From positions 5,642,001-5,706,000 of the forward strand of contig CM074127.1 in NCBI GenBank assembly GCA_037178625.1: a DNA stretch of 64,000 bases, written 5' to 3'. The notes under the pieces are model-generated. The model was not told the origin of the DNA. It did not search any database and saw nothing but the letters and a program-made list of their open reading frames with translations. Origin of the DNA: Skeletonema tropicum (Eukaryota > Bacillariophyta > Thalassiosirophyceae > Thalassiosirales > Thalassiosiraceae). Positions 1 through 12,902 of the stretch are shown here, in pieces (within the stretch, counting starts at the first letter, position 1; each line of letters begins with the position of its first letter). Both the position numbers and the translations under genes were made by a program.

Positions 1-2526
1 ACGAATTCCATCTTGTTGGTTTTGTTCCGGATTGGCAAGTTTCGATAGAGTAGCGCATATTGTCTCAAACAAGTTGGTACAATTCATATCACAGTCATAA
101 TTCAGATATAGATCAGCCATGAGCATCGGCTCCCGACAAAATTCAAGGATGGATTCCAAAGCCAGCTCCCTCCGTTCTGGGGAGCAAGCCCACACTCTCT
201 CATGTGTCTGCGGCGACACGGAAAAGGAAAGTGCTCTCAAATGAACACTTGTAAGAAAAACTTCCAACTGCACCTTTAAATGATCCTTGATCCCGTTGAA
301 GAGATTGAAGATAACTCTGAGTGCCAAACCAAGAATTGTCAGGTCGTTCGATGTGCTCAGACGTAACAGATTGCGGCAGAGATCATTTTGCATAATACTC
401 AATAGCCGAGGGTAACGAACCGCGAGTGAATCAACATCAGACATGGTCTCGAGTGCAATATTAATGAGCGTCAAGGCTAAAATGCACGTATTATCTTCGT
501 GGATGAGAGGATCTGAAAGAGTTGCTAGGCGATGCATAAGAGGTACCAAAGCAGGTTCATCGTCGTCATCATCATGGTTGTTGCTGTTAAATCCGTCTTT
601 GCTTGATTCATTTCCTTCGACATAAATGCTGTTCTCGGCTTGTTTGTTATCTCCGGCGTCAGATGACTGAGGAATCAATTCGCTCGCATCTTCGTCATTA
701 TCATCGCTGTCGGATGAGTTATCACTTGTACAGTCTTCCGTTGGATCCCTCTCCCCCCAATCATCATCACTATCACTATCATCGCCACCAACATTGGCAA
801 AGTCGTAATGTTTTCTCCCCCCATCATGTCTTTGACTGCTACCACTCCCCCGCTCCCCCCTCATCCCAAACACCACAATCACACAATGACTCAAAGCATC
901 CGCCGCAGCACTCCTCAGCAATGAATCATTTTCTCCAGCAACATCGATTGCAACATGCAAACACGTATCAAAAATTCCCACTATATCTTTGGGAGATAAG
1001 TATTGTCGTCCTGCTGGACAGCGCAACACTTGTACAGAGAGGGAGAGAAGTTTCAATATAACATCTTGATGTTGGATATTGTGTGTTTTGTTGGTGGATT
1101 GCTTCTTCTTCTTGTTCTTCTTTCGGGAGGGTGTACTGCTGCTGCTGCTACCTTTGCCACCACGTTGTCGTCGTGGTTGTGTGAGAAATGACGGTAATTC
1201 ATGTTTGATCTCATTGCTGTGTTTCATCTTGTTTAAAGATTTGTTGCCCAATGATACAACACCGTCAACACCATTGTCATTTGCGTCAACACCACCTGAT
1301 CGTGACCAAAATGAAAACACTCCCCTACCCAAAGAGACAGCAGCATCAGCAACAGCTGAGGACGATCCATCATAGTCATCAGTATTATCATTATCATTCT
1401 TCCAACATGCATAATCCTCGAAGGAACACTGTCGAATACACTCTGCAATCATCGTAATACTCTGTCCAATGGGAGTGGGAGACGTCTCTCCTTGTCGTCG
1501 TCCTCCTCCTCCTGTGGATGGCATCGACGGTGAAAATGGTGTTAGGCTCATTCTCATTCCCATTCCCCCCTCAAACTCATCTCCATCTCCACCAGATAAG
1601 TAATTTGGCACTCCAATACTGCTACTGCTACTGCCGCCATTGATATTGTTGCAATAATTCGTACTAAATCTAAACCCACTCGAACTCGAACTCGAACCAG
1701 TCACAGTCACATCATCCTGATGACCACCAATAAACCCATACAAAATAAACTTGTGCAATGCACTCAAAGCTGCACCAGTAGTCTTGGCAGTAATATCTTG
1801 TGAGCATACTGCTTGAGTGAAGGGTGATACAAATGTCACTGCAGTGATTTTCATTTGCGTAGTTAAATGTTGTGATTGTTGTGATGCATCGTCAACATCA
1901 TCTTTCAGTTCATTCGATTTGTCTTTGTTCGAATGAATCTTCGTAGACGATATCGATAGCTTGAGATGATCCTGAATCTCCTGAACAGCAGTATCAGTAT
2001 CAGTATCAGTATTGCTCGACAAGGAAAAGATGCCATCTGTCACCACTTCCATAACACTCAACAAATCATGTAAATTTCGTAATCTCATTAATATAGGGTG
2101 ACAATCTTCATATTCGAATCGACTTCTTCTCATCATTGCTGCTGTATCACCTCCATCGGAAGAGGAGTTACCACCGTTCGAATTGGAAGTACTTGTACTT
2201 CTATAATAGCGAGGATCAGATCGCATGGTGAGACAAACGTTGTGAATTTCACCCTTGATGATTTTTGTAGCATTGCGTGATTTATAATGATGATTGTTAG
2301 GAGTATTCGTCAGATGTTGTTGCTGCTGCTGCTGCTGCTGTTGACGAGTCCTACGCTCGGTCTTGACGACATTACTATTTGGAGAACTGCCGGCCATCTT
2401 CTCACTTGTATCATTAGCGAATCGCTGCGGGCTTTTGGTTGTTGCAGTTGTCGCAACCGTGACCGTGTGATCGAGAAGAGCCTGAGATGTCGATGAGTAG
2501 GACGAACATGTTGTCGGCGGATCCAT
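1..2526 (-). CDS. GBF1/GNOM-type ARF guanine-nucleotide exchange factor, N-terminal part (partial)
   Basis: The frame is open for 842 codons from an ATG at 2526 to the left window edge, with no in-frame stop. Near residue 80 it has the GEF N-terminal signature (ATKIIKGEIHNVCLTMRSDP, followed by LRNLHDLL). Further on come the DCB-like stretch CPAGRQYLSPKDIVGIFDTC and then the HUS-box hallmark: ESILEFCREPMLMADLYLNY, directly followed by DCDMNCTNLFE. This order is typical of GBF1/GEA/GNOM proteins, which load GTP on ARF GTPases at Golgi and endosomal membranes. The catalytic Sec7 domain would lie beyond the edge. The sequence between the conserved blocks is low-complexity: a run of nine Gln near residue 55, Ser/Gly tracts, and an acidic Asp/Ser stretch. 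An overlapping frame starting at 2531 is a shadow, because the conserved domains are in this frame. Family call strong; the gene is incomplete. Confidence 0.88.
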   Translation of the reverse strand, partial: MDPPTTCSSYSSTSQALLDHTVTVATTATTKSPQRFANDTSEKMAGSSPNSNVVKTERRTRQQQQQQQQQHLTNTPNNHHYKSRNATKIIKGEIHNVCLTMRSDPRYYRSTSTSNSNGGNSSSDGGDTAAMMRRSRFEYEDCHPILMRLRNLHDLLSVMEVVTDGIFSLSSNTDTDTDTAVQEIQDHLKLSISSTKIHSNKDKSNELKDDVDDASQQSQHLTTQMKITAVTFVSPFTQAVCSQDITAKTTGAALSALHKFILYGFIGGHQDDVTVTGSSSSSSGFRFSTNYCNNINGGSSSSSIGVPNYLSGGDGDEFEGGMGMRMSLTPFSPSMPSTGGGGRRQGETSPTPIGQSITMIAECIRQCSFEDYACWKNDNDNTDDYDGSSSAVADAAVSLGRGVFSFWSRSGGVDANDNGVDGVVSLGNKSLNKMKHSNEIKHELPSFLTQPRRQRGGKGSSSSSTPSRKKNKKKKQSTNKTHNIQHQDVILKLLSLSVQVLRCPAGRQYLSPKDIVGIFDTCLHVAIDVAGENDSLLRSAAADALSHCVIVVFGMRGERGSGSSQRHDGGRKHYDFANVGGDDSDSDDDWGERDPTEDCTSDNSSDSDDNDEDASELIPQSSDAGDNKQAENSIYVEGNESSKDGFNSNNHDDDDDEPALVPLMHRLATLSDPLIHEDNTCILALTLINIALETMSDVDSLAVRYPRLLSIMQNDLCRNLLRLSTSNDLTILGLALRVIFNLFNGIKDHLKVQLEVFLTSVHLRALSFSVSPQTHERVWACSPERRELALESILEFCREPMLMADLYLNYDCDMNCTNLFETICATLSKLANPEQNQQDGIR

Positions 2527-2769
2527 TGCAATACTTAATTTGTATTGTGCGTGTTGACGAGCTATGTTAGTGTTTATCTCTAGAGATCATCCATATCAGA
2601 TGATATCAGCGCAGTGAATGAACAATGCACAATGCCAATGCTTTAACGGCGAACTCGATGGGCCTGCGTGTAGGTGTATGAGTAGGTCAATTGCCAGGGA
2701 ATGGAGTTCATAGCGAGTAGGGAGCTATGCAGTGCAATCATTACCAGAAGCTGGATAAATCAGATTCTT

Positions 2770-3185
2770 CTAGCGTTATCCACTCTCGACGTTTTGGATC
2801 GAGGTGGGAACGCAGCACTTCATTATGCTCACCGCAGCGTCAGGCATGGCAACATTTTGCGCTTCTCTTGGATGAATTCGGTGTCGTATCCGTAGTAAAA
2901 CGGATTGCTGACGAGAAGCTACCTATCAATCTTCTACGGGAATGAAAGCAATGCCGATTGGAAATGTGTAGGATATACTGAGAGCGTGTCGGCTTTTCAA
3001 GGCATATCCTGAGATGATTACGAGCATTGATGTACAGGTGCAATTGGCATCAGCGTCATATCCGTGTTCTAGATCTAGATCTAGAAAGAAGAGAAAGTTG
3101 GGGCATTGGTAGCCTTTCGTGTCCCCTCACTGCACAGTGCAATAGGCAAGTAAAATGTAAAAAGGATTACAAAAGCAGTCTTTAT
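2770..3185 (+). pseudogene. Ankyrin-repeat-like relic, copy 1
   Basis: The frames around 2780-2900 read LDVLDRGGNAALHYAHRSVR and then a piece resembling LLDEFGV. This matches the D-x-x-G-x-T-A-L-H-x-A core of an ankyrin repeat, but it is spread over two frames and stopped. A closely similar but not identical segment lies at 14180-14575. The similarity extends past the coding-like part into a shared 3' stretch (GTGTCCCCTCA...GGATTACAAAAG). It is either a decayed gene fragment or a dispersed repeat that once carried an ankyrin exon. Confidence 0.45.
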
Positions 3186-3393
3186 ATTCATTATGTCCTA
3201 GTCTGAGAATTGAAAGGTGAGATAAAGAATAAGTAAAAAGTTTATCAAATTAGGTGTTAGCCCAGGCTTCCCTTGCTACTTCCTTCAACTTCAAAGCAAC
3301 TCTCATCATTTCAAAATGTAATGCCGCACCAAGCACCGAGAGAGCAACCTTTCATGGTCGTGAGAGTCCTACTTATGTAAGATTGAGATATGA

Positions 3394-3447
3394 TATGATA
3401 CAATTGATTTGGCCAGCCATATTATGATACAATTGATTTGGCCAGCC
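3394..3447 (+). repeat. Direct repeat, 25 bp, two copies
   Basis: A 25-bp block beginning TATGATACAATTGATTTGGC occurs at 3394-3418 and again at 3423-3447 without mismatch, separated by four bases. Confidence 0.9.
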
Positions 3448-3889
3448 GGTGGGGAGTACCCACAAAAGCGCCTGCAATCACGAGTGGTGACAAGAGTGAT
3501 CACTACTTTTTAGAGGTGCAAGGTATTAGAGGTACAAGGTACAACCAGGCCATATCTGCCGTCAGTGCCAGTGGATGAATACTTGTGATTTGTATGAATC
3601 TGAAGAAGGGGTGAAATTTTGTATTGTATTGGAGAGTATTGAAGTTCATGTCAAATTTGGGTACTCTTTGATGGAGAAGTCTTTCAACTTCCAACTACAA
3701 CTAACCTCCGATCCAAGTCCAAGCTTTTCGCATCGAAGAAGATTGAAGAGCTAGCAAGCTCAATGCAAGCACGGACAGGTTTTAGTCGCTCCTGAAGAGG
3801 AGGTGAAGAAATTGTACTCTTAAGTATGGCTATGGTTATGGTGTTGTACTCCCCATGTTGTACTTTCTAACCTGAAGAGCAGAAGTCCT

Positions 3890-4080
3890 CCAACTAACTA
3901 CAACGCAACCTCCAACTAAATATCTGATAACCTCCGACAAACTTTCAACTAACCTCCGACAAACTTTCAACTAACCTCCAACTACTTAAATCGCCTCCAA
4001 CTACTTACTCCTAAATCGCCTCCAACTAACCTCCAACTAACCTCCAACTTCTAACTAAAATCCGACTGAATTCCGACTAA
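3890..4080 (+). repeat. Degenerate minisatellite based on CTCCAACTAAC
   Basis: About 190 bases are built from variants of ACCTCCAACTA, with longer sub-units such as CTCCGACAAACTTTCAACTA repeated back to back. Variation between units shows an old array. Confidence 0.8.
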
Positions 4081-4647
4081 CTTCCAATTTCAATCCAAGT
4101 TCTTCGCATTCGCAGCCCAGGCTCAATTAAGCGAGGACAGGTTTCAGTCACGCCAACACAGCAGATGGTACCGTACGTGACATGTTCGGTAGATCTGGTC
4201 CCGTGAACATATGTGGGCCTTTGCATATTATTGCACTTCGCAACTTCATAACCAGTTCCTACGTTGCTAGCGAACACCAATCAAGCACTTGGATTGGGTA
4301 AGACTGCAATGAAAAGTATTAGATTAAAATCTTTGTATTCATACTTAAATGCAAGAGGTCAACAGTAATTGCAGATTGCAGACGAAGGCATAAACATAAC
4401 ATAACGAAGTTTCTTAAGGTAGGTAATTGGACCTCTAGAGAGAACTAGAGGAATGCCAACACATCCCGCCTCTCACTCTCACTCTCGTTCTCCTATATGT
4501 GCCGACTAACCGCTCTTTCCTTACTCTCATACTCGAAGTCTACGAAAGAATATTCGTCGTCGTTGCGTTGCTTCTCAATTCATCGCCATCGCCATCATCA
4601 TCTACCTTCGCACATTGTAAACCAAGTTGGTTACGTCAGGATTTTTC

Positions 4648-5610
4648 ATGAACATGAACAAGAACAAGTTACATCAACAATCGAACATTGGAGCCGCGTC
4701 CGGTGGGGGACGCGCTCCTGATCCAGATGTTGAAATGAGGTCAACAGATAATACTTCAGACAGAATAGTCATGATGGCTGAGGAGGATTATCTTGCGTCT
4801 TCGTGTTCCATTGGAATGACAAACGAACACGCCGAGAGAAAAGAAGAAGAAGCCATGAAGATATCTCCCATCATCAAGACACAGCAGATATTGGCCAAGA
4901 GCGAGATCAGGTCATCTTCTCCTTCTAAGTCACTAGCAGAGTGCGAGATCAGGTCATCTTCTCCTTCTCCAGAAGAAGGCAACGCGAGCTCTGAGGGTGC
5001 AGTTGACCCTTCAGCCAATGCCATTACAGATGCTCCTATTAATCTGGCTCCTCGTGGTTCAGTCTTTCGGTATTTTGGTGCTGATGATGGGTCGTTTCAT
5101 CTTCCGCCTAGTGTGCATCTGCAACCAATTCACAGCACTAATGTGCACATGTTCGATTCTAGCGCTCATCGCGATCCTTCCACAGATGCAGATAAGTCAG
5201 TGCCAGCCGCCTCCAAGCCCAATAGTGACGATCCTCCACAATTTCTATCAGATTTCCTTGACCTTGACTCAATCACCAGCAATTCAGACGTACCAGTCGC
5301 CTCCAATCCTCCTCCACTCTCAGCAGTATCGTCTTTCACCAGCAGCTCATCATCAACATCAACTGTGGATACGAGATGCTCTTCTCCGGACATCTTCTCC
5401 GCTACCTATGCCTATGCTGAAGTTCCAGTCACACCTCCACCTCCAACTCCACTTAATACGGAGGTACTTCTTCATCCTCCAACCTTGAAAGCTCATCGCG
5501 GTACCGGTGCAGTCTTTGCTTACTTTGGTTGTCTAGACGATGACATGCTCAGTTTTCCAGTTCTATCTCTGAGTGAAGAAAGCTTTCACACTCTGATTCC
5601 GCGTAGTTGA
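4648..5610 (+). CDS. Hypothetical Ser/Pro-rich acidic protein with two RG-x-VF-x-YFG motifs
   Basis: A 320-residue frame from the first ATG at 4648; codons upstream in this frame hold no ATG. I do not recognise a family. Two features suggest a real protein. A short motif is repeated far apart: APRGSVFRYFGADDGSF near residue 134, and AHRGTGAVFAYFG followed by an acidic patch near residue 283. A local duplication KSEIRSSSPS / ECEIRSSSPS lies near residue 85. The remainder is rich in Ser, Pro, Asp and Ala and is probably disordered. There is no signal peptide or membrane segment. An open frame of this length amid stop-rich sequence supports expression, but it could be one exon of a longer gene. 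Confidence 0.55.
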   Translation: MNMNKNKLHQQSNIGAASGGGRAPDPDVEMRSTDNTSDRIVMMAEEDYLASSCSIGMTNEHAERKEEEAMKISPIIKTQQILAKSEIRSSSPSKSLAECEIRSSSPSPEEGNASSEGAVDPSANAITDAPINLAPRGSVFRYFGADDGSFHLPPSVHLQPIHSTNVHMFDSSAHRDPSTDADKSVPAASKPNSDDPPQFLSDFLDLDSITSNSDVPVASNPPPLSAVSSFTSSSSSTSTVDTRCSSPDIFSATYAYAEVPVTPPPPTPLNTEVLLHPPTLKAHRGTGAVFAYFGCLDDDMLSFPVLSLSEESFHTLIPRS

Positions 5611-6420
5611 GGGCACTATGTATAATATTTCGACGCAAGAGCAGCCGTTGAGCACGGAAACGAATTGGCTGTCTCTGGGTAATGATATGATATGAATATT
5701 CTTTAAAATAATACTGTAAACTGTCAACTCTACGATAAACGAACGCAGATTGTGATTGTGGATTCGGATGACATTGATATCTTCGTCTACAGCTATGAAA
5801 AGTAGAGAGTAGAGATACGAAGATGAAGAGGGTAAGGTATGGTAAGTCACACTAAACGGCGTACAGTACAAAGTGTTTGGGGGCTCTAGGTTAGTTCTGT
5901 GCTACGGTAACCTACGTATCACTGATGTTGTAAACAAGGAAAGCATCGTAGAAAGAAGAGAGAGGTAGAGTGGGATAGATGTGTACGCGCCCGCCTCGCT
6001 CCACGCACTGAACACGCTAGAGAGAGAGAGAGGAAATCCCCTACTCGACATCATGACGTTCTGAACTACTTTCAAGTAGCAAGGAAAAGTCCTCCGCTCC
6101 AACCACCCTCCAATCGCAATCCAAGCTCTTCGTCAGTTCGCCTTGAAGATAGGCTCAATCAATGCAAGCGCGGACAGGTTTAGTCACTCCAACTAACACA
6201 CATAAGGCGGCAAGTTGCGAGCACCGAGCACCACTGAAAAGAACTTTGATCAAGTGATATCCCTGAGGACAACTTACTTATCTCATTCTTGCCAATCTAT
6301 TGTCAGATGTACTTCTGTGGTTTAGTTGCAGGAGCTAAAGAAGAAAAGTATTTTTGAAATTTTTCTCGAAGTGAATTATTACACTGTTGGAGCTCTGTGA
6401 TGTCGCTCGCCTGCGCCAGT
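5611..6420. other. Intergenic region
   Basis: No gene is seen. At 6110-6185 there is a third copy of a dispersed fragment (CAATCCAAGCTCTTCG ... GCGCGGACAGGTTTAGTCACTCC), related to 3710-3790 and 4085-4155. The remainder shows nothing I can name. Confidence 0.5.
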
Positions 6421-6535
6421 CCACCCTACATAGGATCTTCAGACACCTGTATGAGTCACTTGGAGGACTCAGCACATGTGCAGAGACCCTCTGAAGAGGA
6501 CTCCCACATGTGACAGAAGACCTTATGTAGGGTGG
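6421..6535. mobile_element. 115-bp MITE with 12-bp inverted ends
   Basis: The segment starts CCACCCTACATA and ends TATGTAGGGTGG, a perfect 12-bp inverted pair. The arms stay imperfectly complementary inward, so the whole can fold as one hairpin. It is bounded on both sides by CGCCAGT (6414-6420 and 6536-6542), a 7-bp direct repeat that becomes 8 bp if the shared G is counted. Target duplications of this size point to the hAT/P-type range. It lies about 110 bp before the amidotransferase start codon, so it may sit within that promoter or 5' leader. Confidence 0.75.
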
Positions 6536-6642
6536 CGCCAGTCGCCATCCAGGCAGTGCGTCATCTAAATAAAAGTTAATCAGCAACATCTCTACGGAAC
6601 AATTCAACAGTGTCAGTAATAAGTAGGAGTAATAGACAGTAG

Positions 6643-7899
6643 ATGATGATGCAATTATCCAACAGAGAAGATGATGATCGCACCATTGTTTCAAAAACGG
6701 TGTTCGTCTCAAACAATGGTACGTCATGTCCTGATGCTGACGCTGCTACCGAGGACGGTGCCGATGCATCATCCACGTCCACGCACACCGATTATTCCTA
6801 CACTGCCAGTAGCAGAAGCAAAGCATTGAACTTGATGATGATCAGCTGTGAAGAAAATCCTCCCTACGGTCCATCAAAAGACACAGCAGTGATGTTTTTG
6901 GAGCTCTTCTGTCAAGCATATGAAAAGAAGTGGAAGTGTTCTCTCAAAGAAGTACTGATCAGAGATAGAGAGCAGCAATATTCATTATTGGCTGATTGCA
7001 ACTACTACTTGACAATACGCATCACAATCTATCATGCACAATCAAACGACTATCCACTCACATCCTCCGAGTGGTCCAGCTACGATGGCATACTAATTCC
7101 AGGCTCCCTCTCTGCAGCGTATGACAACACGAGTGTGGAATGGATTGAGAAACTCCAATCTGTGATACGGAATGAAATACACAACAGGAGGTTGAAGACT
7201 ATGGGAGTTTGTTTCGGCCATCAATGTTTTGCTCATGCGTTTGGAAGTAGTGAAGATCATATTGGGAAAGAAGGAGGTAGAGGTGGTGAAATAGAAGCAG
7301 GTGGGCGAGCAATCAAGTGTCCAACTGGGTCCAAAGCAGGAAGGATATCGAGCCAACTCACAGATGAGGGGCGTCAATTACTCCTTATCGATGGCACCAC
7401 CAGCAGCAACAGTGATAGTGATGAGTGCAGTATGGAACTGTTGTATACACACGGAGACATGGTCCAATCCCTTCCAGAATTTGCCATTTCGTTAGGGGGC
7501 AATGCCAATGTTCCAATCGAAGCTTGTGCCTACTTCTCATCGAAGGAGGACAAGGTTCTATTTCAGAAGCAGCTCCAGCAACACCATTCGACAACCATGT
7601 CAACACATCATCATAATGATGATGATTATGGTGACAATACCACTAATGACACTTCAACTTTGAGATCAACAACAGTACAACCATATGCATTCACCTTCCA
7701 AGCACACCCAGAATACATCTCTCCCACTGGATTCAACGTCAATTACATCAATACAGTTCAAGCAATGGAAGATCGGGGATATATTACACAGCAGGTATCG
7801 AAGGAGGCTTGTGAGGATGCAAGAGTGAACTTTGGGAAGGTGCGGGAGGATAGTTTGGAAGCAGTGATTGCGGTTGCTACGGCTCTTGGGTGGTTTTAG
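6643..7899 (+). CDS. Class I glutamine amidotransferase-like protein
   Basis: A 418-residue single-exon frame. The nucleophile elbow MGVCFGHQCFAHAFG puts the catalytic Cys at about residue 190. FQAHPEYISP near residue 355 supplies the His and Glu of the triad (H355, E357). Upstream, DGILIPGSLSAAYD has the oxyanion-region pattern of stand-alone GMP-synthase-type GATase1 proteins. These remove the amide of glutamine or gamma-glutamyl compounds; the true substrate is not readable here. The first 55 residues and the Asn/Asp/His insert at about 312-340 look disordered. No synthetase domain follows. The 3' end of this gene (DSLEAVIAVATALGWF and stop) recurs as fragments near 20.1 and 24.7 kb. Confidence 0.85.
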   Translation: MMMQLSNREDDDRTIVSKTVFVSNNGTSCPDADAATEDGADASSTSTHTDYSYTASSRSKALNLMMISCEENPPYGPSKDTAVMFLELFCQAYEKKWKCSLKEVLIRDREQQYSLLADCNYYLTIRITIYHAQSNDYPLTSSEWSSYDGILIPGSLSAAYDNTSVEWIEKLQSVIRNEIHNRRLKTMGVCFGHQCFAHAFGSSEDHIGKEGGRGGEIEAGGRAIKCPTGSKAGRISSQLTDEGRQLLLIDGTTSSNSDSDECSMELLYTHGDMVQSLPEFAISLGGNANVPIEACAYFSSKEDKVLFQKQLQQHHSTTMSTHHHNDDDYGDNTTNDTSTLRSTTVQPYAFTFQAHPEYISPTGFNVNYINTVQAMEDRGYITQQVSKEACEDARVNFGKVREDSLEAVIAVATALGWF

Positions 7900-10609
<2,710 letters not shown>

Positions 10610-12025
10610 TCAATCTCTCCTTATCTTCCTTCTTTGTGTTCTTTGAGTCCAGTACCAGCCGTCCAAAGTGCACTGTAGCTCCTTCACCATCCTCCGCCTC
10701 CGAAGATTCCTTCTGGCAGAGTGGATATCTTCCTCTTCCACCACCTCCTCTTCCACTGCTCTAGCATCAAACTCTGCTTGTGGCTGGGCCCTTTGCCTTC
10801 GCTCCGTTGCTTTGATAGCACTTTTCCGAGCGAGATAACGCTTGAAGGCTGTCTGAATTTTTGCAGCCGGCTTATCATTGTCCACAACAGCTTCCTCCTC
10901 TATTTCATCACCCTCGTCAACAGCTTCTGCTGCGTCGACAAAGTCAACTTCCTCCGCTTTTTCATCACCCTCTTCATCTTCAGCTTCCACCACGAGGAAG
11001 ACTTCTACTTCCTTGACCGAGTCGTCGTCAGGAGCTGCATCATCATCAGGATTACCATCCCATTCTTGGCCATGATTAGTATCAAGCTCAAGCTCCGCTT
11101 GTGGCCTGGCCCTTGGCTTCATCGTGCGAGCACTGGCACCTCTGAAGAAGGCCTGGATCACAGTGGCAGCGTCATCAGCATCCGGGAGCAAGGTCATCCC
11201 TACAAGATGTTCTTCCTCGGAATCGGAATCCGAATCGGAATAGGCAAACTCCAAATCAGAAGTGGCTCCGTTGGCAACTTCATCGCGGTGATGGAGAACA
11301 GAGATAGATGAAACGTTGTTGATGAATGGCTGATTCTGAAGCACATTCTTCTCTTGCACTGGAACAGCGGCTTTGTTGGTAGTATTGGTAGTAAATTGGT
11401 AGGCAGGTGGAACTTGACCGCGATCAATCGTGTTCAACTTTTGGGCAGGAGCAGTCATCTTCTTCTTTTGAGCAGGCGGGGGGGATTCGTGGGCATCTGA
11501 GCGCCTCTTCTTCGAGACCTTCGCCTTGCCAGCAGTGGCCGTGGGTGGAGCAATTGTTGGTGTTGCAACTTCACCGTGATGTTTGTAGCGGAAGATTGGG
11601 GCGTCGTTGTTGCGTGAATTCTTCTGAGCCCTCTTCTTCTTTTGGGCTGGCACAGCCGATTGGTTGGAAGTAAAGTTGTTGGGTAGCTCCTGCCTCATCT
11701 TCTTCTCTTGAGAAGGCGGGTCGGATCCGAGGCGCCTCTTCTTTGATGCCTTCTTTGTACTTGTCGGCAGAATCTCCGCACGATGTTTGAAGATTTGAGG
11801 TGCAAACACGTTTGCTTCCCTACGTTGATTTGATCTTTTATTTGTCCTCCTCTTGGTCCTCTTGCTCACCTTGGTGGCATGAATGGCAGCAGACGGGTAG
11901 GCGGTGATGTTATTAGAGTTTGCCTCGACCTTGCGGCGCTTTTGATCATTGTTGATAGGGACACTGGCATGGTAATGAGCTTGGATGGTTGTGTTTGGGT
12001 GAGTGTTCTCGGCTTGAGACCCCAT
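10610..12025 (-). CDS. IQ-motif protein with basic internal repeats
   Basis: A 471-residue frame from an ATG at 12025. Two IQ motifs are visible: AATVIQAFFRGASARTM (about 287-302) and AAKIQTAFKRYLARKSA (about 387-403). Both fit I-Q-x3-[RK]-G/x-x3-R, the usual calmodulin or myosin-light-chain binding element. The N-terminal half (about 78-250) is made of two and a half related units of about 75 residues. Their order is an F-x-HR/HH-x-E-[IV] element, then S-KKRR, PP, Q-KKM, an FT-x-N stretch and AVP-x-Q. Between and after the IQ motifs the chain is extremely acidic (about 262-385 and 424-433). It ends in an Arg-rich tail, and KKRR clusters would suit a nuclear protein. I cannot name an orthologue; calmodulin binding is inferred from the motifs only. 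Confidence 0.7.
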   Translation of the reverse strand: MGSQAENTHPNTTIQAHYHASVPINNDQKRRKVEANSNNITAYPSAAIHATKVSKRTKRRTNKRSNQRREANVFAPQIFKHRAEILPTSTKKASKKRRLGSDPPSQEKKMRQELPNNFTSNQSAVPAQKKKRAQKNSRNNDAPIFRYKHHGEVATPTIAPPTATAGKAKVSKKRRSDAHESPPPAQKKKMTAPAQKLNTIDRGQVPPAYQFTTNTTNKAAVPVQEKNVLQNQPFINNVSSISVLHHRDEVANGATSDLEFAYSDSDSDSEEEHLVGMTLLPDADDAATVIQAFFRGASARTMKPRARPQAELELDTNHGQEWDGNPDDDAAPDDDSVKEVEVFLVVEAEDEEGDEKAEEVDFVDAAEAVDEGDEIEEEAVVDNDKPAAKIQTAFKRYLARKSAIKATERRQRAQPQAEFDARAVEEEVVEEEDIHSARRNLRRRRMVKELQCTLDGWYWTQRTQRRKIRRD

Positions 12026-12860
12026 GTTGTCTTTTGTATGAGTTGCTGTGTTTGATTATGACTAAAGAGCAAACAAACTGGAGAATGAATGAGCTCTTTA
12101 CCAGCGGCAAGTGTAAATGAATGTCGATCAGTGAGCCATGATTCAATCATGCGGCCGCGGCCGGCCAGCGGCATGTCATGGACATAAAATTTTTGCCTTT
12201 CGCTTTTTGAGCGGACATTTCGTCAGTTGAAGTTTGAGTGCCTGAGTACCAGTTCCGTGAGTCACACTTTAGGGTCGGGCCAGGATGGTACTACGGTGGG
12301 GGACCATGTTGGAATCCCTAGTGTTGTTCTTTTGCTACTTTTGCCTTTCATTTTGGCCCCTACCTGCCTGCAATAGGTACGATACAAATAATGCAATGCA
12401 CTTATACTACAATATGTACCCGCCTCCGCCCTTTCTTTTGCTCGGCCTTTCCCTCATCAAGGTCTGGTGGGCTAATTTCGCTTCACTTGAGAGAAGTCAC
12501 GATGTAGAAGCGGCTGCGTGGAATTGGTATTGTGTGTCTCATTCATCGTCCGTCTATCTTTATCTTCAGTCATCCAAACGTATATGAAAGATGTCAAGAG
12601 TTCAACTTGTTGATCCTGCTTTGGCTCCATCTTCATGAGAAGCGTTTTCCCCTATCAGCTATATATCGTAGATCGAAGATGAAACCTCCCAAACGCGTCT
12701 ACTGGTCCACTAGACTAGCTATTTGGGTGCGATCTGGAAAATATTGCTACTGCAACACATGCTTGTTATCACTTAGTAGATAATGTCGCCTCTTGAGGGC
12801 CCACCAGACGTACTTTAAAAAACTTCTGTTACATATATAGCTATATATTTGCGCTGCTGA

Positions 12861-12902
12861 GCCGAGTGCTGAGTGCCGAGTGCTGAGTGCCGAGTGCTGA
12901 GT
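12861..12902 (+). repeat. 14-bp tandem repeat, three perfect copies
   Basis: GCCGAGTGCTGAGT is repeated three times head to tail, flanked by partial units. Confidence 0.9.

Larger units (their letters stand above)
2527..4647. other. Intergenic region with relic sequence and short repeats
   Basis: No convincing gene is seen. The part next to the ARF-GEF start (2610-2735) recurs in diverged form at 8757-8850. The part at 2770-3185 recurs at 14180-14575 and reads as ankyrin-like debris. The rest is AT-rich and holds short tandem repeats and a family of 70-80 bp dispersed fragments (3710-3790, 4085-4155 and again 6110-6185). Confidence 0.6.

Noticed and set aside
4627..4647. Upstream TTG as start of the Ser/Pro-rich protein
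   Set aside because: Nuclear genes of this kind start at ATG, and the first in-frame ATG is 4648.
12150..12175. GCGGCCGCGGCCGGCC palindrome as a cloning-site remnant
   Set aside because: It is a single NotI/FseI-like site without neighbouring vector sequence, so it is treated as ordinary GC-rich sequence.
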